DNA from: Buttiauxella sp. A111
GTDB lineage: Bacteria; Pseudomonadota; Gammaproteobacteria; Enterobacterales; Enterobacteriaceae
Direction of reading: 5' to 3'
DNA length: 64,000 nucleotides
Assembly: GCF_014189855.1 (NCBI RefSeq)
Contig: NZ_BJFN01000004.1
Span: 310,001 to 374,000 of the forward strand
The position numbers and the translations under genes were made by a program. Numbering within the stretch: position 1 is the stretch's first letter; the number at the start of each line of letters is the position of its first letter. Under the pieces are notes generated by a model. That model was not told the origin of the DNA and did not search any database. It saw only the letters and a list, made by a program, of their open reading frames with translations. Shown in pieces: positions 8,750 through 19,440 of the stretch.

Positions 8750-9802
8750 TCAATGCCATTCCCGCCCACGTGATTGCAACGTCTCAGAGGGTTTTTCCAG
8801 GAACAAGCGTTGATAGTCAGTTGCGAACTGGCCGAGATGCCAGAAGCCCCATTGCATCGCGGCATCTTTCACGGTGCTCCAGGTAGACCACGGGCTTATC
8901 AATTCCCGGCGCACAGCATTCAGACGCAGCGTTTTAAGCCACGCATTTGGGCCGATACCCAGCACCGCATGGAAACCATTTTGCAATGTACGACGGCTAA
9001 CATGCAGCTCATTGCAAAGTTCAAGCACCGTTAAGGGTTCCGATGTGCGACTTAATACGCAATCACGCGCTTGCGACACCAGCCGTTGATAGCTAGTTTT
9101 ACGCGACATTAGCTCAGAAACCACGGGCTGTGCACTTTCAAGCAGTTCACTCATTCCCGATAGCAAATTGTGTGTGAGCACCTTGCGCACATTTTCGTTG
9201 CTCATACATTCCGGGTCATGGCTACCGTGCGCCAGTGCCTGATGTATAAATTGCCAGATTGCTTCTTTTTTCTGCGGACATACATCGAGGGCTGAGTTTT
9301 TTTGCAGAAGCTCAAACAAGATTTCCGGTTGATAAAACAGCCCTGCATTGCGAAATAGCACATCGTTACCAATGACCACGCCGAGGATGGTGTACTCATC
9401 AGGCGTGCTCAATTCAAATTCCGTCCCGCCAGGACGCGCCGCAATCTCTTCTTTGCCCAACAGTTGAGTACCAATAAACCCTTTTTCACCATAGGTGGCC
9501 GGAATGCCAAACCAGAAGGCATTCGGCCACACCATGCAAGACTGTCGCAGGGCAAGATTGGTGTACTCACGGAACATCTGAATGCCATCAAGCAGAAGCT
9601 CCGTCAGCTCCCCCTGGAAGTGTCCAGGCTGAAGCTGATCATAGAGCTGCTGCCACGCAGTGATAGTGCAAGCGTGTTCATACACATCTTTTGTCTGGCG
9701 CCGATGTACACACTTATCCTCAATCAGCGGCGCCACTTTCTCGTCCCGCGCGTAGTCCGTTTTACGCAGATGATGTAAGTCAGTGTTAATTTTCTTACTC
9801 AT
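8750..9802 (-). CDS. eutR: EutR, AraC-type activator of the eut operon
   Basis: A 350-residue regulator with an N-terminal effector domain and a C-terminal AraC helix-turn-helix pair (about 245-340: [19 protein letters not shown] and [17 protein letters not shown]). In Salmonella and E. coli, EutR senses ethanolamine together with adenosylcobalamin and activates the eutS promoter and its own gene. It is the last gene of the operon, 18 bases after eutK, with an AAGGAG site. As in other species, feedback through readthrough into eutR is expected. Confidence 0.96.
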   Translation of the reverse strand: MSKKINTDLHHLRKTDYARDEKVAPLIEDKCVHRRQTKDVYEHACTITAWQQLYDQLQPGHFQGELTELLLDGIQMFREYTNLALRQSCMVWPNAFWFGIPATYGEKGFIGTQLLGKEEIAARPGGTEFELSTPDEYTILGVVIGNDVLFRNAGLFYQPEILFELLQKNSALDVCPQKKEAIWQFIHQALAHGSHDPECMSNENVRKVLTHNLLSGMSELLESAQPVVSELMSRKTSYQRLVSQARDCVLSRTSEPLTVLELCNELHVSRRTLQNGFHAVLGIGPNAWLKTLRLNAVRRELISPWSTWSTVKDAAMQWGFWHLGQFATDYQRLFLEKPSETLQSRGREWH

Positions 9803-9820
9803 ACGCGACTCCTTGCGCCG

Positions 9821-10318
9821 CTACACAGTCTTCAAACGATAACGACTGCTACGCTTACGTAATTTTCCGTCATGGAATAATGCATCAAGTTGTGTTCTGG
9901 CTTCTTCGAGCGGCCAGTTAAAATGCGCCGCAACTTCACCTGCGGTCATACCGTGCCCCTGAGTTTGCAGCACATCGAGTAACGCTTGTGCCACCTCCGA
10001 TGTGGCTATCGTTGCTTTTACCGCTGCTGATTTAACGTCGGGCTTACGGTTAAAACTGCACACCAGCCGCTCGATGTCCTCATCGGGACGGCCCAGTTCC
10101 TTACGGCTAATCACTCGCCCGGTGCGGCTTGCAGCAGCCGCACCCGCATCCAACGCCGCGCGACACGCAGCGAGATCCCCTTCAACAACCAGCGTCACCA
10201 TGCCAGGATTGAGCACTTCATGGCTCAACAAACGCACGTTTGCCGCTTTTAGCATCGCATCTGCAGCGTCAATTCCCGCCACCAGACCGTAAACTTCAAG
10301 TAATCCGAGAGAGTTCAT
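9821..10318 (-). CDS. eutK: EutK, microcompartment shell protein with a C-terminal wHTH
   Basis: A 165-residue BMC-domain shell protein. Residues 1-90 form the BMC fold (MNSLGLLEVYGLVAGIDAAD). A basic linker leads to a small winged-helix domain (about 110-165: GHGMTAGEVAAHFNW, ending KLRKRSSRYRLKTV) proposed to bind nucleic acid. It lies 10 bases after eutL. Length and domain order match E. coli EutK. Confidence 0.95.
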   Translation of the reverse strand: MNSLGLLEVYGLVAGIDAADAMLKAANVRLLSHEVLNPGMVTLVVEGDLAACRAALDAGAAAASRTGRVISRKELGRPDEDIERLVCSFNRKPDVKSAAVKATIATSEVAQALLDVLQTQGHGMTAGEVAAHFNWPLEEARTQLDALFHDGKLRKRSSRYRLKTV

Positions 10319-10328
10319 TGATGACTCC

Positions 10329-10988
10329 CTAAGCGCGCTGAATTGGGTTACGCGCTATCTCAAGCACGGCCTCACTAAAGGCATTACAGGCGGCTTTACA
10401 AGCGGCCTGACTACCGGTCATGAACGCTGCCGAGTAGTTGGTTTCTGACGGCGGCGGCACGTAGGTCACAATGCGCACATCGGCAGATTTCAACGCAGCA
10501 TCAATGCCAAATGTCGCTTCCAGTGGCGGCGCAACCAGATATGCCATTGGATCACCAAGCAAAATACCGGCCGTTGTTGAAAGATACGATCCTGTACGGG
10601 AAATAAGATGAGCCAAAAATGCGGTATCTTCCGAATCGTTAGCCCACTGAAACGCAGGACCTTGTTCTATAGTGGCATACATCGAATCCAGGCCAGCACG
10701 CACCTCCGCCGGATTTGGCCCGCCCAGCATAATCAGCACTTCCCCGGCGGTCGGTGATGGGCCATGCGCTGCACCTGCGTACAACGAGCGGCCAAACACG
10801 ACTTCAACCTGAGCCTGTTTCGTGGCTTCATCGGCGGCGATATAGGTTACATCATCGGAATCAGCAGTAATCAAACCCAGGCTACGAATATGGGAAGGTA
10901 ATTTCAACTCGCGAGCAAACCCTTCGCTGACGTTTGCGATAACCCGCATCGCTTTCACATTCGGTTTAATCAAATCTAAAGCTGGCAT
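10329..10988 (-). CDS. eutL: EutL, tandem-BMC trimeric shell protein
   Basis: A 219-residue shell protein with two BMC domains in permuted order, which forms gated trimers in the eut microcompartment wall. The [17 protein letters not shown] start and the central [21 protein letters not shown] stretch are typical. Ethanolamine binding at the EutL pore has been described for Clostridium perfringens. It lies between eutC (12 bases) and eutK (10 bases). Confidence 0.96.
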   Translation of the reverse strand: MPALDLIKPNVKAMRVIANVSEGFARELKLPSHIRSLGLITADSDDVTYIAADEATKQAQVEVVFGRSLYAGAAHGPSPTAGEVLIMLGGPNPAEVRAGLDSMYATIEQGPAFQWANDSEDTAFLAHLISRTGSYLSTTAGILLGDPMAYLVAPPLEATFGIDAALKSADVRIVTYVPPPSETNYSAAFMTGSQAACKAACNAFSEAVLEIARNPIQRA

Positions 10989-11000
10989 AGTTATGCTCCC

Positions 11001-11894
11001 TTAACGAGTCAGGTTGATGCCCGACGCTTTCTGCGCCAGCATACGTTTTGCAAGTTCGACAATCACAGCAGCCGCTTCAACAGGTGGCGTACCACCCCGG
11101 TGAATATTGGAGATACAGGTGCGATCGGCTTCCACCGTCGTGGCGGTTTTTGGTGAATACACTGCGTAGCAAGATAAGCTTTCTGATTGACCCAGCCCTG
11201 GGCGCTCCCCTACCAGCAAAATCACCACTTTCGCGCCCAGCAATTCACCGATTTGGTCCTCGATCTTCACGCGCCCATAGCGGACAAAGAACGGTGTGCC
11301 AACATGCAGCCCGGATTGTTCCAGTCCCTGTAACAGCGGCGGTAAGATCTCGCCATAGTTAGCGGTGATAGCGTCGGTTGAAAGGCCGTCAGAAATCACC
11401 ACCTGAACGTCAGGGTTCTGTTTGCAACTGGTGCGCAGCGTTTCGATAGCGTTAGCGCTCAAGCGACGCCCTAAATCTGGGCGGGTGAGATAGAGATTTT
11501 TGTCGCTGATTTCTGATTGCAGCTCCAGCAGCCCTTGCTGTTGAACCCATTCAGCTGGCACTTCTTTGAGAACGGTATCCTTCGAGCGTGAATGGTCAGC
11601 CAGGAATCGTAATAACGCCTGCGTGCGCGGACGAGGGCCTGCGCGCCCGGTACAAACACGTGCAGCGGTGCTGTGGCGCAGTTCTTCCAGAACCTCGGCA
11701 CGATGAGGGTTCTTCACACCAATCCACATTTTGGCTTCAGTTGAGCCCAAATCCACGCTACAGCTTTCTTCTGTCGTTTGAACAACGGCTTGCGTTACTG
11801 GCGTTGAGGCAACGGCAGGCTGCACGGCATTTTCCGGTTTATGCATCTGATCCAGAACACTGCGCACAATCTCTTCAATCTGTTTTTGATCCAT
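11001..11894 (-). CDS. eutC: EutC, ethanolamine ammonia-lyase small subunit
   Basis: A 297-residue small subunit of adenosylcobalamin-dependent ethanolamine ammonia-lyase, which converts ethanolamine to acetaldehyde and ammonia inside the microcompartment. The amphipathic N-terminus ([17 protein letters not shown]) is the known type of signal that targets cargo to the shell, and a low-complexity linker (residues 20-45) follows. The conserved core includes [15 protein letters not shown] and [18 protein letters not shown]. It starts 19 bases after eutB. Confidence 0.97.
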   Translation of the reverse strand: MDQKQIEEIVRSVLDQMHKPENAVQPAVASTPVTQAVVQTTEESCSVDLGSTEAKMWIGVKNPHRAEVLEELRHSTAARVCTGRAGPRPRTQALLRFLADHSRSKDTVLKEVPAEWVQQQGLLELQSEISDKNLYLTRPDLGRRLSANAIETLRTSCKQNPDVQVVISDGLSTDAITANYGEILPPLLQGLEQSGLHVGTPFFVRYGRVKIEDQIGELLGAKVVILLVGERPGLGQSESLSCYAVYSPKTATTVEADRTCISNIHRGGTPPVEAAAVIVELAKRMLAQKASGINLTR

Positions 11895-11913
11895 GATGAT
11901 TTCCCTGATGATT

Positions 11914-13275
11914 TCAGAAGAACAGCGACGGGTCGCCCGCCCGTGACGTTAAACGGCCATTAGCCATTAACCCCATTGTTTCCAGCCATGCTTCAAACTC
12001 CGGCGATGGACGCAGATTCAGCAGCTGGCGCACGGTGGCGGTATCGTGAAATGCCGTGGTCTGGTAATTCAGCATGATGTCGTCACCCAGCGGCATACCC
12101 ATGATGTAGTTACATCCGGCAGTCGCCAGTAGGATCATCAGGTTCTCGTTAAGATTCTGGTCCGCATCCGCATGGTTGGTATAACAGCAGTCACAGCCCA
12201 TTGAGATGCCGCTGAGTTTGCCCATGAAATGGTCCTCAAGCCCGGCACGGATAATCTGGCGGTCGTTATAGAGATATTCAGGCCCGATGAAACCCACTAC
12301 GGTATTAACGATGAAAGGATCGTAATGGCGCGCCAGACCGTAATTTCGTGCTTCCATGGTCACCTGGTCTGCGCCAAAGTTCGCACCAGCGGAAAGTGCC
12401 GAACCTTGCCCTGTTTCGAAGTACAGGCAGTTTTCTCCGGCGATGCGGTTAAACTCAGCGCCTACCGCACGCGCCTCGTCCAGCATGGCAAGCTCGACGC
12501 CGAACTCTTTGAGCCCTTTTTCGCTGCCACAAATACTCTGGAAGATAAGTCCACCCGGAGCGCCTCGTTTAATCGCTTCAATTTGGGTGGTGACGTGCGC
12601 CAATACGCAGCCTTGCGTCGGAATCGAATACTTGTCGATAACGTTGTAGATGGTATCAAGCACGCGGGTTAAGTTACCCACATCGTCCGTCACCGGGTTA
12701 ACGCCAATGACCGCATCACCCACACCAAAACACAGCCCTTCGTAAATTTGCGCTTCGATGCTGCGCACATCATCACGCGTGTCGTTAGGCTGCAAACGCG
12801 CGCTGAAAGTGCCAGGTAAACCAATGGTGGTGTTGGCTTTTTTAATCACCGGCATTTTCTTGCCGCCGTAGATTAAGTCCGCGTTCGAGCATATTTTAGC
12901 GACGGCGGCGACCACTTCAGAACTAATGCCTTTGCGCAGAAAAGCAATATCGTCAACGCTGGTGTCATCGCTAAGGATGTACTCACGCAGCTCGCTTATG
13001 CTCCAGTTTTTAATCCGTGTATAAGAGGTTTCGTTGATGTCGTCCTGGATAATGCGCGTCACGCAGTCATCTTCATAAGCGATAACTGGATTCATGCGAA
13101 TATCCGCAACCGTCATCTCAGACAGCACCTGTTTTGCCGCCACACGTTCCTGAGAACTCTGCGCAGCAACGCCTGCCAACACATCGCCGGAACGTAATTC
13201 GTTGGCTTTCGCCAGTACTTCTTTAACATCTTTGAACTGATAAACTTGCCCAAACAGCGTGGTTTTTAGTTTCAT
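11914..13275 (-). CDS. eutB: EutB, ethanolamine ammonia-lyase large subunit
   Basis: The 453-residue catalytic TIM-barrel subunit of ethanolamine ammonia-lyase, at the usual family length. The segments [38 protein letters not shown] and [16 protein letters not shown], which line substrate and cobalamin sites, are intact. It works with EutC and is reactivated by EutA. It lies 12 bases after eutA. Confidence 0.98.
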   Translation of the reverse strand: MKLKTTLFGQVYQFKDVKEVLAKANELRSGDVLAGVAAQSSQERVAAKQVLSEMTVADIRMNPVIAYEDDCVTRIIQDDINETSYTRIKNWSISELREYILSDDTSVDDIAFLRKGISSEVVAAVAKICSNADLIYGGKKMPVIKKANTTIGLPGTFSARLQPNDTRDDVRSIEAQIYEGLCFGVGDAVIGVNPVTDDVGNLTRVLDTIYNVIDKYSIPTQGCVLAHVTTQIEAIKRGAPGGLIFQSICGSEKGLKEFGVELAMLDEARAVGAEFNRIAGENCLYFETGQGSALSAGANFGADQVTMEARNYGLARHYDPFIVNTVVGFIGPEYLYNDRQIIRAGLEDHFMGKLSGISMGCDCCYTNHADADQNLNENLMILLATAGCNYIMGMPLGDDIMLNYQTTAFHDTATVRQLLNLRPSPEFEAWLETMGLMANGRLTSRAGDPSLFF

Positions 13276-13287
13276 TATGTCGATCCC

Positions 13288-14700
13288 TCAGGAAGGAAAG
13301 GCGAGTGATTTGATCGTTACCGGGACGACTGCTCCACTAAACAACGGCAAACCAATGTCAATATAATCGCCAGTACGGGTGACGACTTCGTCTATCACCG
13401 CAAGCTTGCGCGGCTCCACTTGTGGAAACAGCAGCATTCCCAACGCTTTACCGAGGTCCTGCTCCGCGACAACAATCAGCGGTTGCGAGCCAGGAAGGCG
13501 TTGGGTAAAAAGTTTCAGAGCGTTGATAACCAACTGCACGGTTGCATAGCTGGTTGGAAGTGCAGGTGGAATGGCTAACGCGTAACAATCCTGCGTCGCA
13601 TTAAGGTCCATTTGTTCCAGTCCCTGTTGCCAGGTTTCTGCGAGTTCGCCCTCGCCAACGGGGTGAACAACCGGAATGTTACGCAGCGGTAACGTCATCT
13701 CGTCGAGCCAGATGGTGCTACCTGAAAGCGAGAGAGTATGCGCGCCGGCACCAATCACGGTAGCGCGCACGGTTTGATCGGGAATGTGTACACTGAGCGA
13801 GGAAAATCCTGCATGCCGATGAATTGAGCGCGCCAGAAGCGGGCCAATGTCACCGTAGCCAAACGGTGTTTCTGGTGGCTGGCGATAGCATTCCCCTACC
13901 CCACCCGACAGCGTAATCACGTCAGCAGGTTTACCCGCGGGCAACGTATCGGTCATTAACAAGCGTTGCGCCAGTGCTGAAATCTCACCGGTGACGACTT
14001 CATAAAGCAGTTGCGCCATGCGGTCGGCAACAGCGTCTAGCTGAGCAGGCGTGAGCGGTTTTTTACCTTTGCCGCATACGCCTTCACCGAACAGCTCATC
14101 CGCAATCCACTGCCCTGGTTTATGGATAAATGTGACATTGCCGTGAGCATCGGTTTCAAACAAACGTCCGCCAACATTAAGGCAGGCTGAAGCGACAACC
14201 TTGCCTCCTTCGAACAGCACGTAGTTCGCTGTACCGCCGCCAATATCAATATTCATGACTCGGTTTAGCTGGCGCTGTGATAACGCCTGCGCCCCGGAGC
14301 CGTAACCTGCAATGACTGACTCAAGATGCGGTCCGGCGGTCGCGACGACAAAATCCCCAAGCTTTTGGGAAAGCGCCATCACGGCTGGACGCGCATTGCG
14401 AGTTTTGGCGGTTTCACCGGTAATAATAATTGCCCCTGAATCAATGGATTCTGGGGCTAAACCCGCGGCTTGATACTGCGCGAGAATAAGGCTTAGCAGC
14501 TCTTCTTCTCTCAGATGTCCATCGTTATCAACCGGGGTAAAAAACACCGGGCTTTGCCAGGTAATTTCACGTTTCACGAACTCATAGCGCGGAACCTGCG
14601 AGATTGCAGCTCGGTTAACCAATGCAAGGCTTGAGAAAATCACCTGTGTTGTGGTGGTGCCGACATCAATACCAACGCTATGCAGTTCGCGAATTTTCAC
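13288..14700 (-). CDS. eutA: EutA, ethanolamine ammonia-lyase reactivating factor
   Basis: A 470-residue ASKHA-fold ATPase that exchanges damaged cobalamin from EutBC for fresh adenosylcobalamin. Phosphate-binding motifs are GIDVGTTTTQVIFS near the N-terminus and NIDIGGGTANYVLF in the second half-domain. The ATG overlaps the eutH stop by 4 bases. Length is normal (E. coli 467). Confidence 0.96.
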   Translation of the reverse strand: MKIRELHSVGIDVGTTTTQVIFSSLALVNRAAISQVPRYEFVKREITWQSPVFFTPVDNDGHLREEELLSLILAQYQAAGLAPESIDSGAIIITGETAKTRNARPAVMALSQKLGDFVVATAGPHLESVIAGYGSGAQALSQRQLNRVMNIDIGGGTANYVLFEGGKVVASACLNVGGRLFETDAHGNVTFIHKPGQWIADELFGEGVCGKGKKPLTPAQLDAVADRMAQLLYEVVTGEISALAQRLLMTDTLPAGKPADVITLSGGVGECYRQPPETPFGYGDIGPLLARSIHRHAGFSSLSVHIPDQTVRATVIGAGAHTLSLSGSTIWLDEMTLPLRNIPVVHPVGEGELAETWQQGLEQMDLNATQDCYALAIPPALPTSYATVQLVINALKLFTQRLPGSQPLIVVAEQDLGKALGMLLFPQVEPRKLAVIDEVVTRTGDYIDIGLPLFSGAVVPVTIKSLAFPS

Positions 14701-15941
14701 GATTGCGCCTCCGCAGAATCAACCACGACATGGGTGCTTTCTTCTTTCGGCACCAGCAGCATTGCCACACCTATCGCGGTAACGCCGCCCACCAGCTTGC
14801 CGACAATCATAGGGAAGATCATCGGTGACATGTTGGCCGCAGCGAACCCCAAATGGTCGCCGAGTGCGAAAGCCGCCGACACCGCAAATGCACAGTTGAT
14901 GACTTTGCCGCGCGCATCCATATTCTTCATCATGCCGTACATCGGAATGTTGTTGGCGAGCGTCGCAACCATGCCGCCTGCAGCAATATTGTTGATTTTC
15001 AGCAAATTGCCTACGCGCATTAACGGCTTGTCAAACCAGCGAGTCAGCAGCAGTACCATCGGATAGGCACCAAGTAACACACAAGAGATCGAACCAATGA
15101 CTTCAATGGCTCGCATCACTTCGCCAGGCTTGTCACCTTCACTCATAAAGATAGGATCAAGCCCGGGGATCAGCGTCCAGCCCACGAGGAATTTCACCAC
15201 GGCCGCCGCAAGGCCGACGGTAATAATCGCGACGAGGATTTTGGCGAAGATTTGGAAACCGTTAATCATTTTTTCCGGGATAAACTTCAACCCCAGCGCG
15301 ACTAGCACCGCAACGATTATCACGGGGATCATGTTGAGCAAAATCAGGCTCATGGTGAATTCAATCGGCTGCCCGTTCACTTCAACACCGGAGTACATCG
15401 CCACCAGGCCACCAGCAATGCAGCCAATCGGAATGGTGACAATCCCCGCCAGCACGCCAAGCGCCAGGTAACGGCGGTCTGAAGGCTCGATAATGCCCAG
15501 CGCAACGGGGATAGAAAACACAATGGTTGGCCCCATCATGGAACCGAGGATAAGCCCTGAATAAAGCCAGGCCGCGACGTCCCCTCCGGCAAGTTCTTTG
15601 GCAAGGAAGAAACCGCCCATATCACAGGCCAGCAGCGTCCCGGCAAACATCGACGGGTTTGCGCCAAGCATTTCATAGACAGGGATAATCACCGGGCCAA
15701 GCAAGAAAGCCAAAACCGGTGCCAGCGCCGTCATCCCGACCATCGCCAACCCCAACGCTCCCATTGCCATAAAACCTTCTTCAAACTGGCTACCTGAACC
15801 GGAAATACTTTTGCCCAGTTTGCCCAGCCCTACAAAACCGAGGATTTTTTCTGAGCCACCAAACTGAGTAAAAACTCGGTCAAGCGCGGCAATCAGCATA
15901 AAAATCATCATGATGTACATGATAACGTCGTTAATGCCCAT
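14697..15941 (-). CDS. eutH: EutH, ethanolamine permease
   Basis: A 414-residue inner-membrane protein with about ten or eleven hydrophobic helices, including VIMYIMMIFMLIAALD at the N-terminus and a C-terminal FPMIVGKLVGGVTAIGVAML. EutH allows ethanolamine entry when the uncharged form is scarce, at low pH. It lies 46 bases after eutG, the largest gap in this part of the operon except eutM-eutD, and overlaps eutA by 4 bases. Confidence 0.96.
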   Translation of the reverse strand: MGINDVIMYIMMIFMLIAALDRVFTQFGGSEKILGFVGLGKLGKSISGSGSQFEEGFMAMGALGLAMVGMTALAPVLAFLLGPVIIPVYEMLGANPSMFAGTLLACDMGGFFLAKELAGGDVAAWLYSGLILGSMMGPTIVFSIPVALGIIEPSDRRYLALGVLAGIVTIPIGCIAGGLVAMYSGVEVNGQPIEFTMSLILLNMIPVIIVAVLVALGLKFIPEKMINGFQIFAKILVAIITVGLAAAVVKFLVGWTLIPGLDPIFMSEGDKPGEVMRAIEVIGSISCVLLGAYPMVLLLTRWFDKPLMRVGNLLKINNIAAGGMVATLANNIPMYGMMKNMDARGKVINCAFAVSAAFALGDHLGFAAANMSPMIFPMIVGKLVGGVTAIGVAMLLVPKEESTHVVVDSAEAQS

Positions 15942-15987
15942 TTCCCTTCTCCTTCATCGCCTGCGAACAGGCCGGTGTAATGCCCGT

Positions 15988-17175
15988 TCAGGCGTCCTGA
16001 TACAGCGTAATAATCTGGGCTTCCGTCACAGTGCGTGGATTAGTGGTAATACAGATGTCGTTGAGTGCCGCACGGGCGAAACCGACATAGTCAGACTCGC
16101 GTCCTCCAGCCGCGCATAACCCGCTGCCTAACTCCAGTTCGTCGATGAGATGTTCAACAAAAGCGATGGTTTCGCTGGCCGCACAAGATTTGCCCGTCAG
16201 GGCGTGACCAATCTCGCTATAGGCGGTTTTGCACACCAACTGGTTAAATTTCATGACAGCAGGCAGCATGATGGCGTTAGCCTTACCATGGGGAATGCCA
16301 TAGGCGGCACCTATCTGGTGTGCGCTGGCATGGCATAACCCAAGACCTGCATTAGAAAACGCCATTCCGGCCATATACGATGCGAGCATCATCGCTTCAC
16401 GAGCAGCCAAATCATGCCCTTGCCCTACAGCCTGCGGTAACGCGTGCCCAATACTGTTGATGGCGCGATACGCAAGCCCGCGTGTTAACGGTGTGCCATT
16501 ACTTGCCACATAAGCTTCAATAGCGTGTGTTAAGGCATCGATTCCTGTTGCGGCGGTAATATGAGGTGGGACACCCAGCGTCAGACACGCATCAATAATG
16601 GCGACATCTGGGATCAACATAGTGTGGACAAGAACCTGTTTACGGTGAGTCTGCGCTGCGATAATTACCGCCACGTTGGTGGCTTCCGAACCCGTTCCCG
16701 ACGTGGTTGGAATAGCGATAAACGGCAGACGGCGATTCAGGCGTGTTCCGGCCACTATGCTTTCGAGGGCGAGTGATGGATTCGTGGCAATCACAGCCAC
16801 CACTTTTGCGGCATCCAGAACGGAACCGCCCCCCAGAGCAACAACGCCATCGCACTGGCAACGGGCGATTTGTTCAACCGCTGCACCGATATCACTGTCA
16901 ACAGGTTCGCCAGGCGAACATGGCCAGATTTCATACGCGATGCCGCTGCGCTTCAGATTACGTTCCAGCACATCGGTCATTCCGGCTTGATGCAACATGC
17001 TATCAACCATCACGAAAGGACGGTAAATGCCGCGCTCAAGTAATGCCTCGCCGCAACGCGCCACTGCACCAGGCCCCATAAACGTGGCGGGCGGTACAGA
17101 AAACTCGCGCACGTTGCGGGCATTCATCATATCCAGCGCCTGATAGAGCGCGGATTGCATCTCTTCACTGTGCAT
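15988..17175 (-). CDS. eutG: EutG, iron-type alcohol dehydrogenase
   Basis: A 395-residue group III alcohol dehydrogenase that reduces acetaldehyde to ethanol and regenerates NAD+ inside the microcompartment. It has the NAD-binding GGGSVLDAAK and metal-binding histidines in LTHAIEAY and LCHASAHQIGAAYGIPHG. The amphipathic N-terminus (MHSEEMQSALYQALDMM) looks like an encapsulation tag. The ATG at 17175 was preferred to an upstream GTG because GGAGGG lies 6 bases before it and the length then equals E. coli. It overlaps the eutJ end by 11 bases. Confidence 0.95.
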   Translation of the reverse strand: MHSEEMQSALYQALDMMNARNVREFSVPPATFMGPGAVARCGEALLERGIYRPFVMVDSMLHQAGMTDVLERNLKRSGIAYEIWPCSPGEPVDSDIGAAVEQIARCQCDGVVALGGGSVLDAAKVVAVIATNPSLALESIVAGTRLNRRLPFIAIPTTSGTGSEATNVAVIIAAQTHRKQVLVHTMLIPDVAIIDACLTLGVPPHITAATGIDALTHAIEAYVASNGTPLTRGLAYRAINSIGHALPQAVGQGHDLAAREAMMLASYMAGMAFSNAGLGLCHASAHQIGAAYGIPHGKANAIMLPAVMKFNQLVCKTAYSEIGHALTGKSCAASETIAFVEHLIDELELGSGLCAAGGRESDYVGFARAALNDICITTNPRTVTEAQIITLYQDA

Positions 17176-18004
17176 GAGCACCCTCCACGTGTGTCATCCC
17201 GCAAACGGCAATGGCCAGCGGAGTCATGAAAATAGAGTGCGGAGGCAACTGAATAGTTAATTCAGGGAAACACTGACGGAACAGCCCTTCGACACCCGGC
17301 TGCATACAGGAACCGCCCGCCAGCCAGAGCTGTTCGACGTCGTAACCCTCAATATGACGAGCGACAATGTCCGCCATTTTTTCGTAAACCGGGCGAACCA
17401 CAGGCCAGAGATTTGCATCGCTACCGCGCTTCATTTGTTCAGCTTCTTCCAGCGCGATGCGTTGATTACCTGCGAGCGTAAGGGAGATATGGTGCCCGCC
17501 CGTGGCTTCATCGCCGGAGTAAATCACTTGACCTTGTGAAACGACGGCAATGCCAGTGGTGCCACCGCCAATATCCACTACCGCCGCTTTATCAAGCTGG
17601 AGCATATCGGCAACGGCTGTCGGCTCATCAAGCACACGGCTCACTTCCAGACCCGCAGACTCAAGCACATTGACCGAAATACGCGGATCGGTGCCCGGTG
17701 GAAATGAGGTAGCGGCGTGGCTAAAACGAAAGCCAAGCTGTTGCTCTAGCGTGTCGAGATGACGACGTACAATCTGCACCGCGCCGAAAAAATCCCAGAC
17801 CACGCCATCACGAACCACATCGGCCCAATCGAGGCAAACCGCAACGGGCTGACAATCGCTGTCGACAACCAGCGACACGACATCGCACGTACCGAGATCG
17901 ATTCCCAGCCACAGCGGTTGCTGATCGGCATTCATTGGCCTGTTGCACAGCAAAGATGCATTCCGTAAACGGTCATTGAGCCAGGTTTGTTCGCTGCGTG
18001 CCAT
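17165..18004 (-). CDS. eutJ: EutJ, actin/Hsp70-like chaperone
   Basis: A 279-residue protein of the Hsp70/actin-like fold with nucleotide motifs GIDLGTCDVVSLVV near residue 33 and VVDIGGGTTGIAVV near 144. Its exact job in the eut system is unproven; a chaperone or reactivase role is usually proposed. The open frame extends 51 codons upstream, but the start at 18004 is supported by AAGGAGAGG and by the family length. It lies 11 bases after eutE. Confidence 0.93.
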   Translation of the reverse strand: MARSEQTWLNDRLRNASLLCNRPMNADQQPLWLGIDLGTCDVVSLVVDSDCQPVAVCLDWADVVRDGVVWDFFGAVQIVRRHLDTLEQQLGFRFSHAATSFPPGTDPRISVNVLESAGLEVSRVLDEPTAVADMLQLDKAAVVDIGGGTTGIAVVSQGQVIYSGDEATGGHHISLTLAGNQRIALEEAEQMKRGSDANLWPVVRPVYEKMADIVARHIEGYDVEQLWLAGGSCMQPGVEGLFRQCFPELTIQLPPHSIFMTPLAIAVCGMTHVEGAHAQ

Positions 18005-18015
18005 TGCCCCTCTCC

Positions 18016-19425
18016 TTAAACGATGCGGAATCCATCGACCAGTACACAACGACGCAGGCGTACAAAGGTTCTGGCCGATGTCACACCTTCGCCAGTTGGC
18101 GTGGTGATGGTCATGGAGGTCCAGCCTTCGCCACCCAGTCCCAGCCCGGCGATACACGAGCCATTTTTAACGAAAATACTGGTGTCGATGGCATTCGCCA
18201 TTGCGTTCATATTGTCGATATTGCGCGAGTGCATGGCGGCGGTATGGTGGCAGCCTCCTTCCAGCTTCACCGCCAGCGCAATGGCCTCGGTGACATTTGC
18301 CACACGGATCATCGGCAATACCGGCATCATCATTTCTGTGACGGCAAAAGGATGGCGCGCCGTGGTTTGCACCAGCAGCAAGCGTGTTTCATGGGCCACG
18401 TTAAGATCGATAGCGGCGGCAATTTTGGCCGCATCACGCCCAACCCAGTCGCGAACGACTTGCCCTTTTCCCTGTTCATCCACGTTTTTCAGCACAATCG
18501 GCAGCAGTTTTTCGGCCTGCGCATCGCTGAGCAAAACGGCGTGATTACGCTGCATCTCTTCCAGCAACGCGTCCGCCACGCTTTCCACCACGATCAGCAC
18601 TTTTTCATCGGCGCAGATGATGTTGTTATCAAACGACGCTCCCTGCACGATAGCTTTAGCTGCGCGAGGAATATCGGCGGTTTCATCCACGACAACCGGT
18701 GGATTCCCTGCACCTGCGGCGATCAAACGTTTGTTAGTGTGTTTACGCGCCGCGTCTACCACCGCTTCGCCACCTGTCACCACCAATAAACCGATGCCAG
18801 GGTATTTGAATAATCGTTGTGCGGTTTCGATATCAGGATTGAGAACCGTCACCAGTAAATTCGCCGGTCCACCCGCCGCAACAATCGCTTCGTTGAGCCA
18901 GCTGATCGTTTGCTGCGAGACATTTTTTGCCGCTGGATGCGGTGCAAAGACCACGCTGTTCCCGGCGGAGATCATGCTGATTGCGTTGTTAATGACGGTT
19001 GCCGCTGGGTTGGTAGACGGAGTTACCGAAGCCACCACGCCCCATGGCGCATTTTCGATGAGCGTCAGACCGTTATCACCGGTTAACACTTGCGGAGTCA
19101 GGCATTCAACGCCCGGAGTACCGCGAGCCTGAGCAATATTTTTGGCACATTTATCTGCAACGCGGCCCATCCCGGTTTCCGCTACCGCCATTTCCGCAAG
19201 CGGTTGTGCATGTTGCTCGCCCGCCAGGCGGATGGCCGCCACGGCTTTCTGGCGCATCGCCACGCTGGTTAAGGATTTTTGTGCCACGCAAGCCGCTTCA
19301 ACGGCATCATCCAGTGAGGCAAAAACGCCTGCGCCGCACGGTTTTGTGACGGGTTGTGGTGTTGTGTTTGCCGCCATTCCTGCCAGCACAGCTTTCACCA
19401 CCTGTTCAATTTGTTGCCTATCCAT
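18016..19425 (-). CDS. eutE: EutE, CoA-acylating acetaldehyde dehydrogenase
   Basis: A 469-residue enzyme that oxidises acetaldehyde to acetyl-CoA with NAD+ and CoA. The N-terminal MDRQQIEQVVKAVLAGM is the encapsulation helix, followed by a short linker. The aldehyde dehydrogenase core includes ATVINNAISMISAGNSVVF and the likely catalytic cysteine in FDNNIICADEK. The start at 19425 follows the E. coli protein start; three extra in-frame codons lie upstream. It supplies EutD with acetyl-CoA and EutG with NADH. Confidence 0.96.
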   Translation of the reverse strand: MDRQQIEQVVKAVLAGMAANTTPQPVTKPCGAGVFASLDDAVEAACVAQKSLTSVAMRQKAVAAIRLAGEQHAQPLAEMAVAETGMGRVADKCAKNIAQARGTPGVECLTPQVLTGDNGLTLIENAPWGVVASVTPSTNPAATVINNAISMISAGNSVVFAPHPAAKNVSQQTISWLNEAIVAAGGPANLLVTVLNPDIETAQRLFKYPGIGLLVVTGGEAVVDAARKHTNKRLIAAGAGNPPVVVDETADIPRAAKAIVQGASFDNNIICADEKVLIVVESVADALLEEMQRNHAVLLSDAQAEKLLPIVLKNVDEQGKGQVVRDWVGRDAAKIAAAIDLNVAHETRLLLVQTTARHPFAVTEMMMPVLPMIRVANVTEAIALAVKLEGGCHHTAAMHSRNIDNMNAMANAIDTSIFVKNGSCIAGLGLGGEGWTSMTITTPTGEGVTSARTFVRLRRCVLVDGFRIV

Positions 19426-19440
19426 GCCGCTCAACCCTCA

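Noticed and set aside
17998-18789. 263-codon frame antisense to eutE
   Set aside because: Codon-shadow of a well supported gene on the other strand; composition (many His, Arg, Cys) is typical of antisense frames. The same applies to other long frames opposite suf, eut, ppsA, hmu and thrS.
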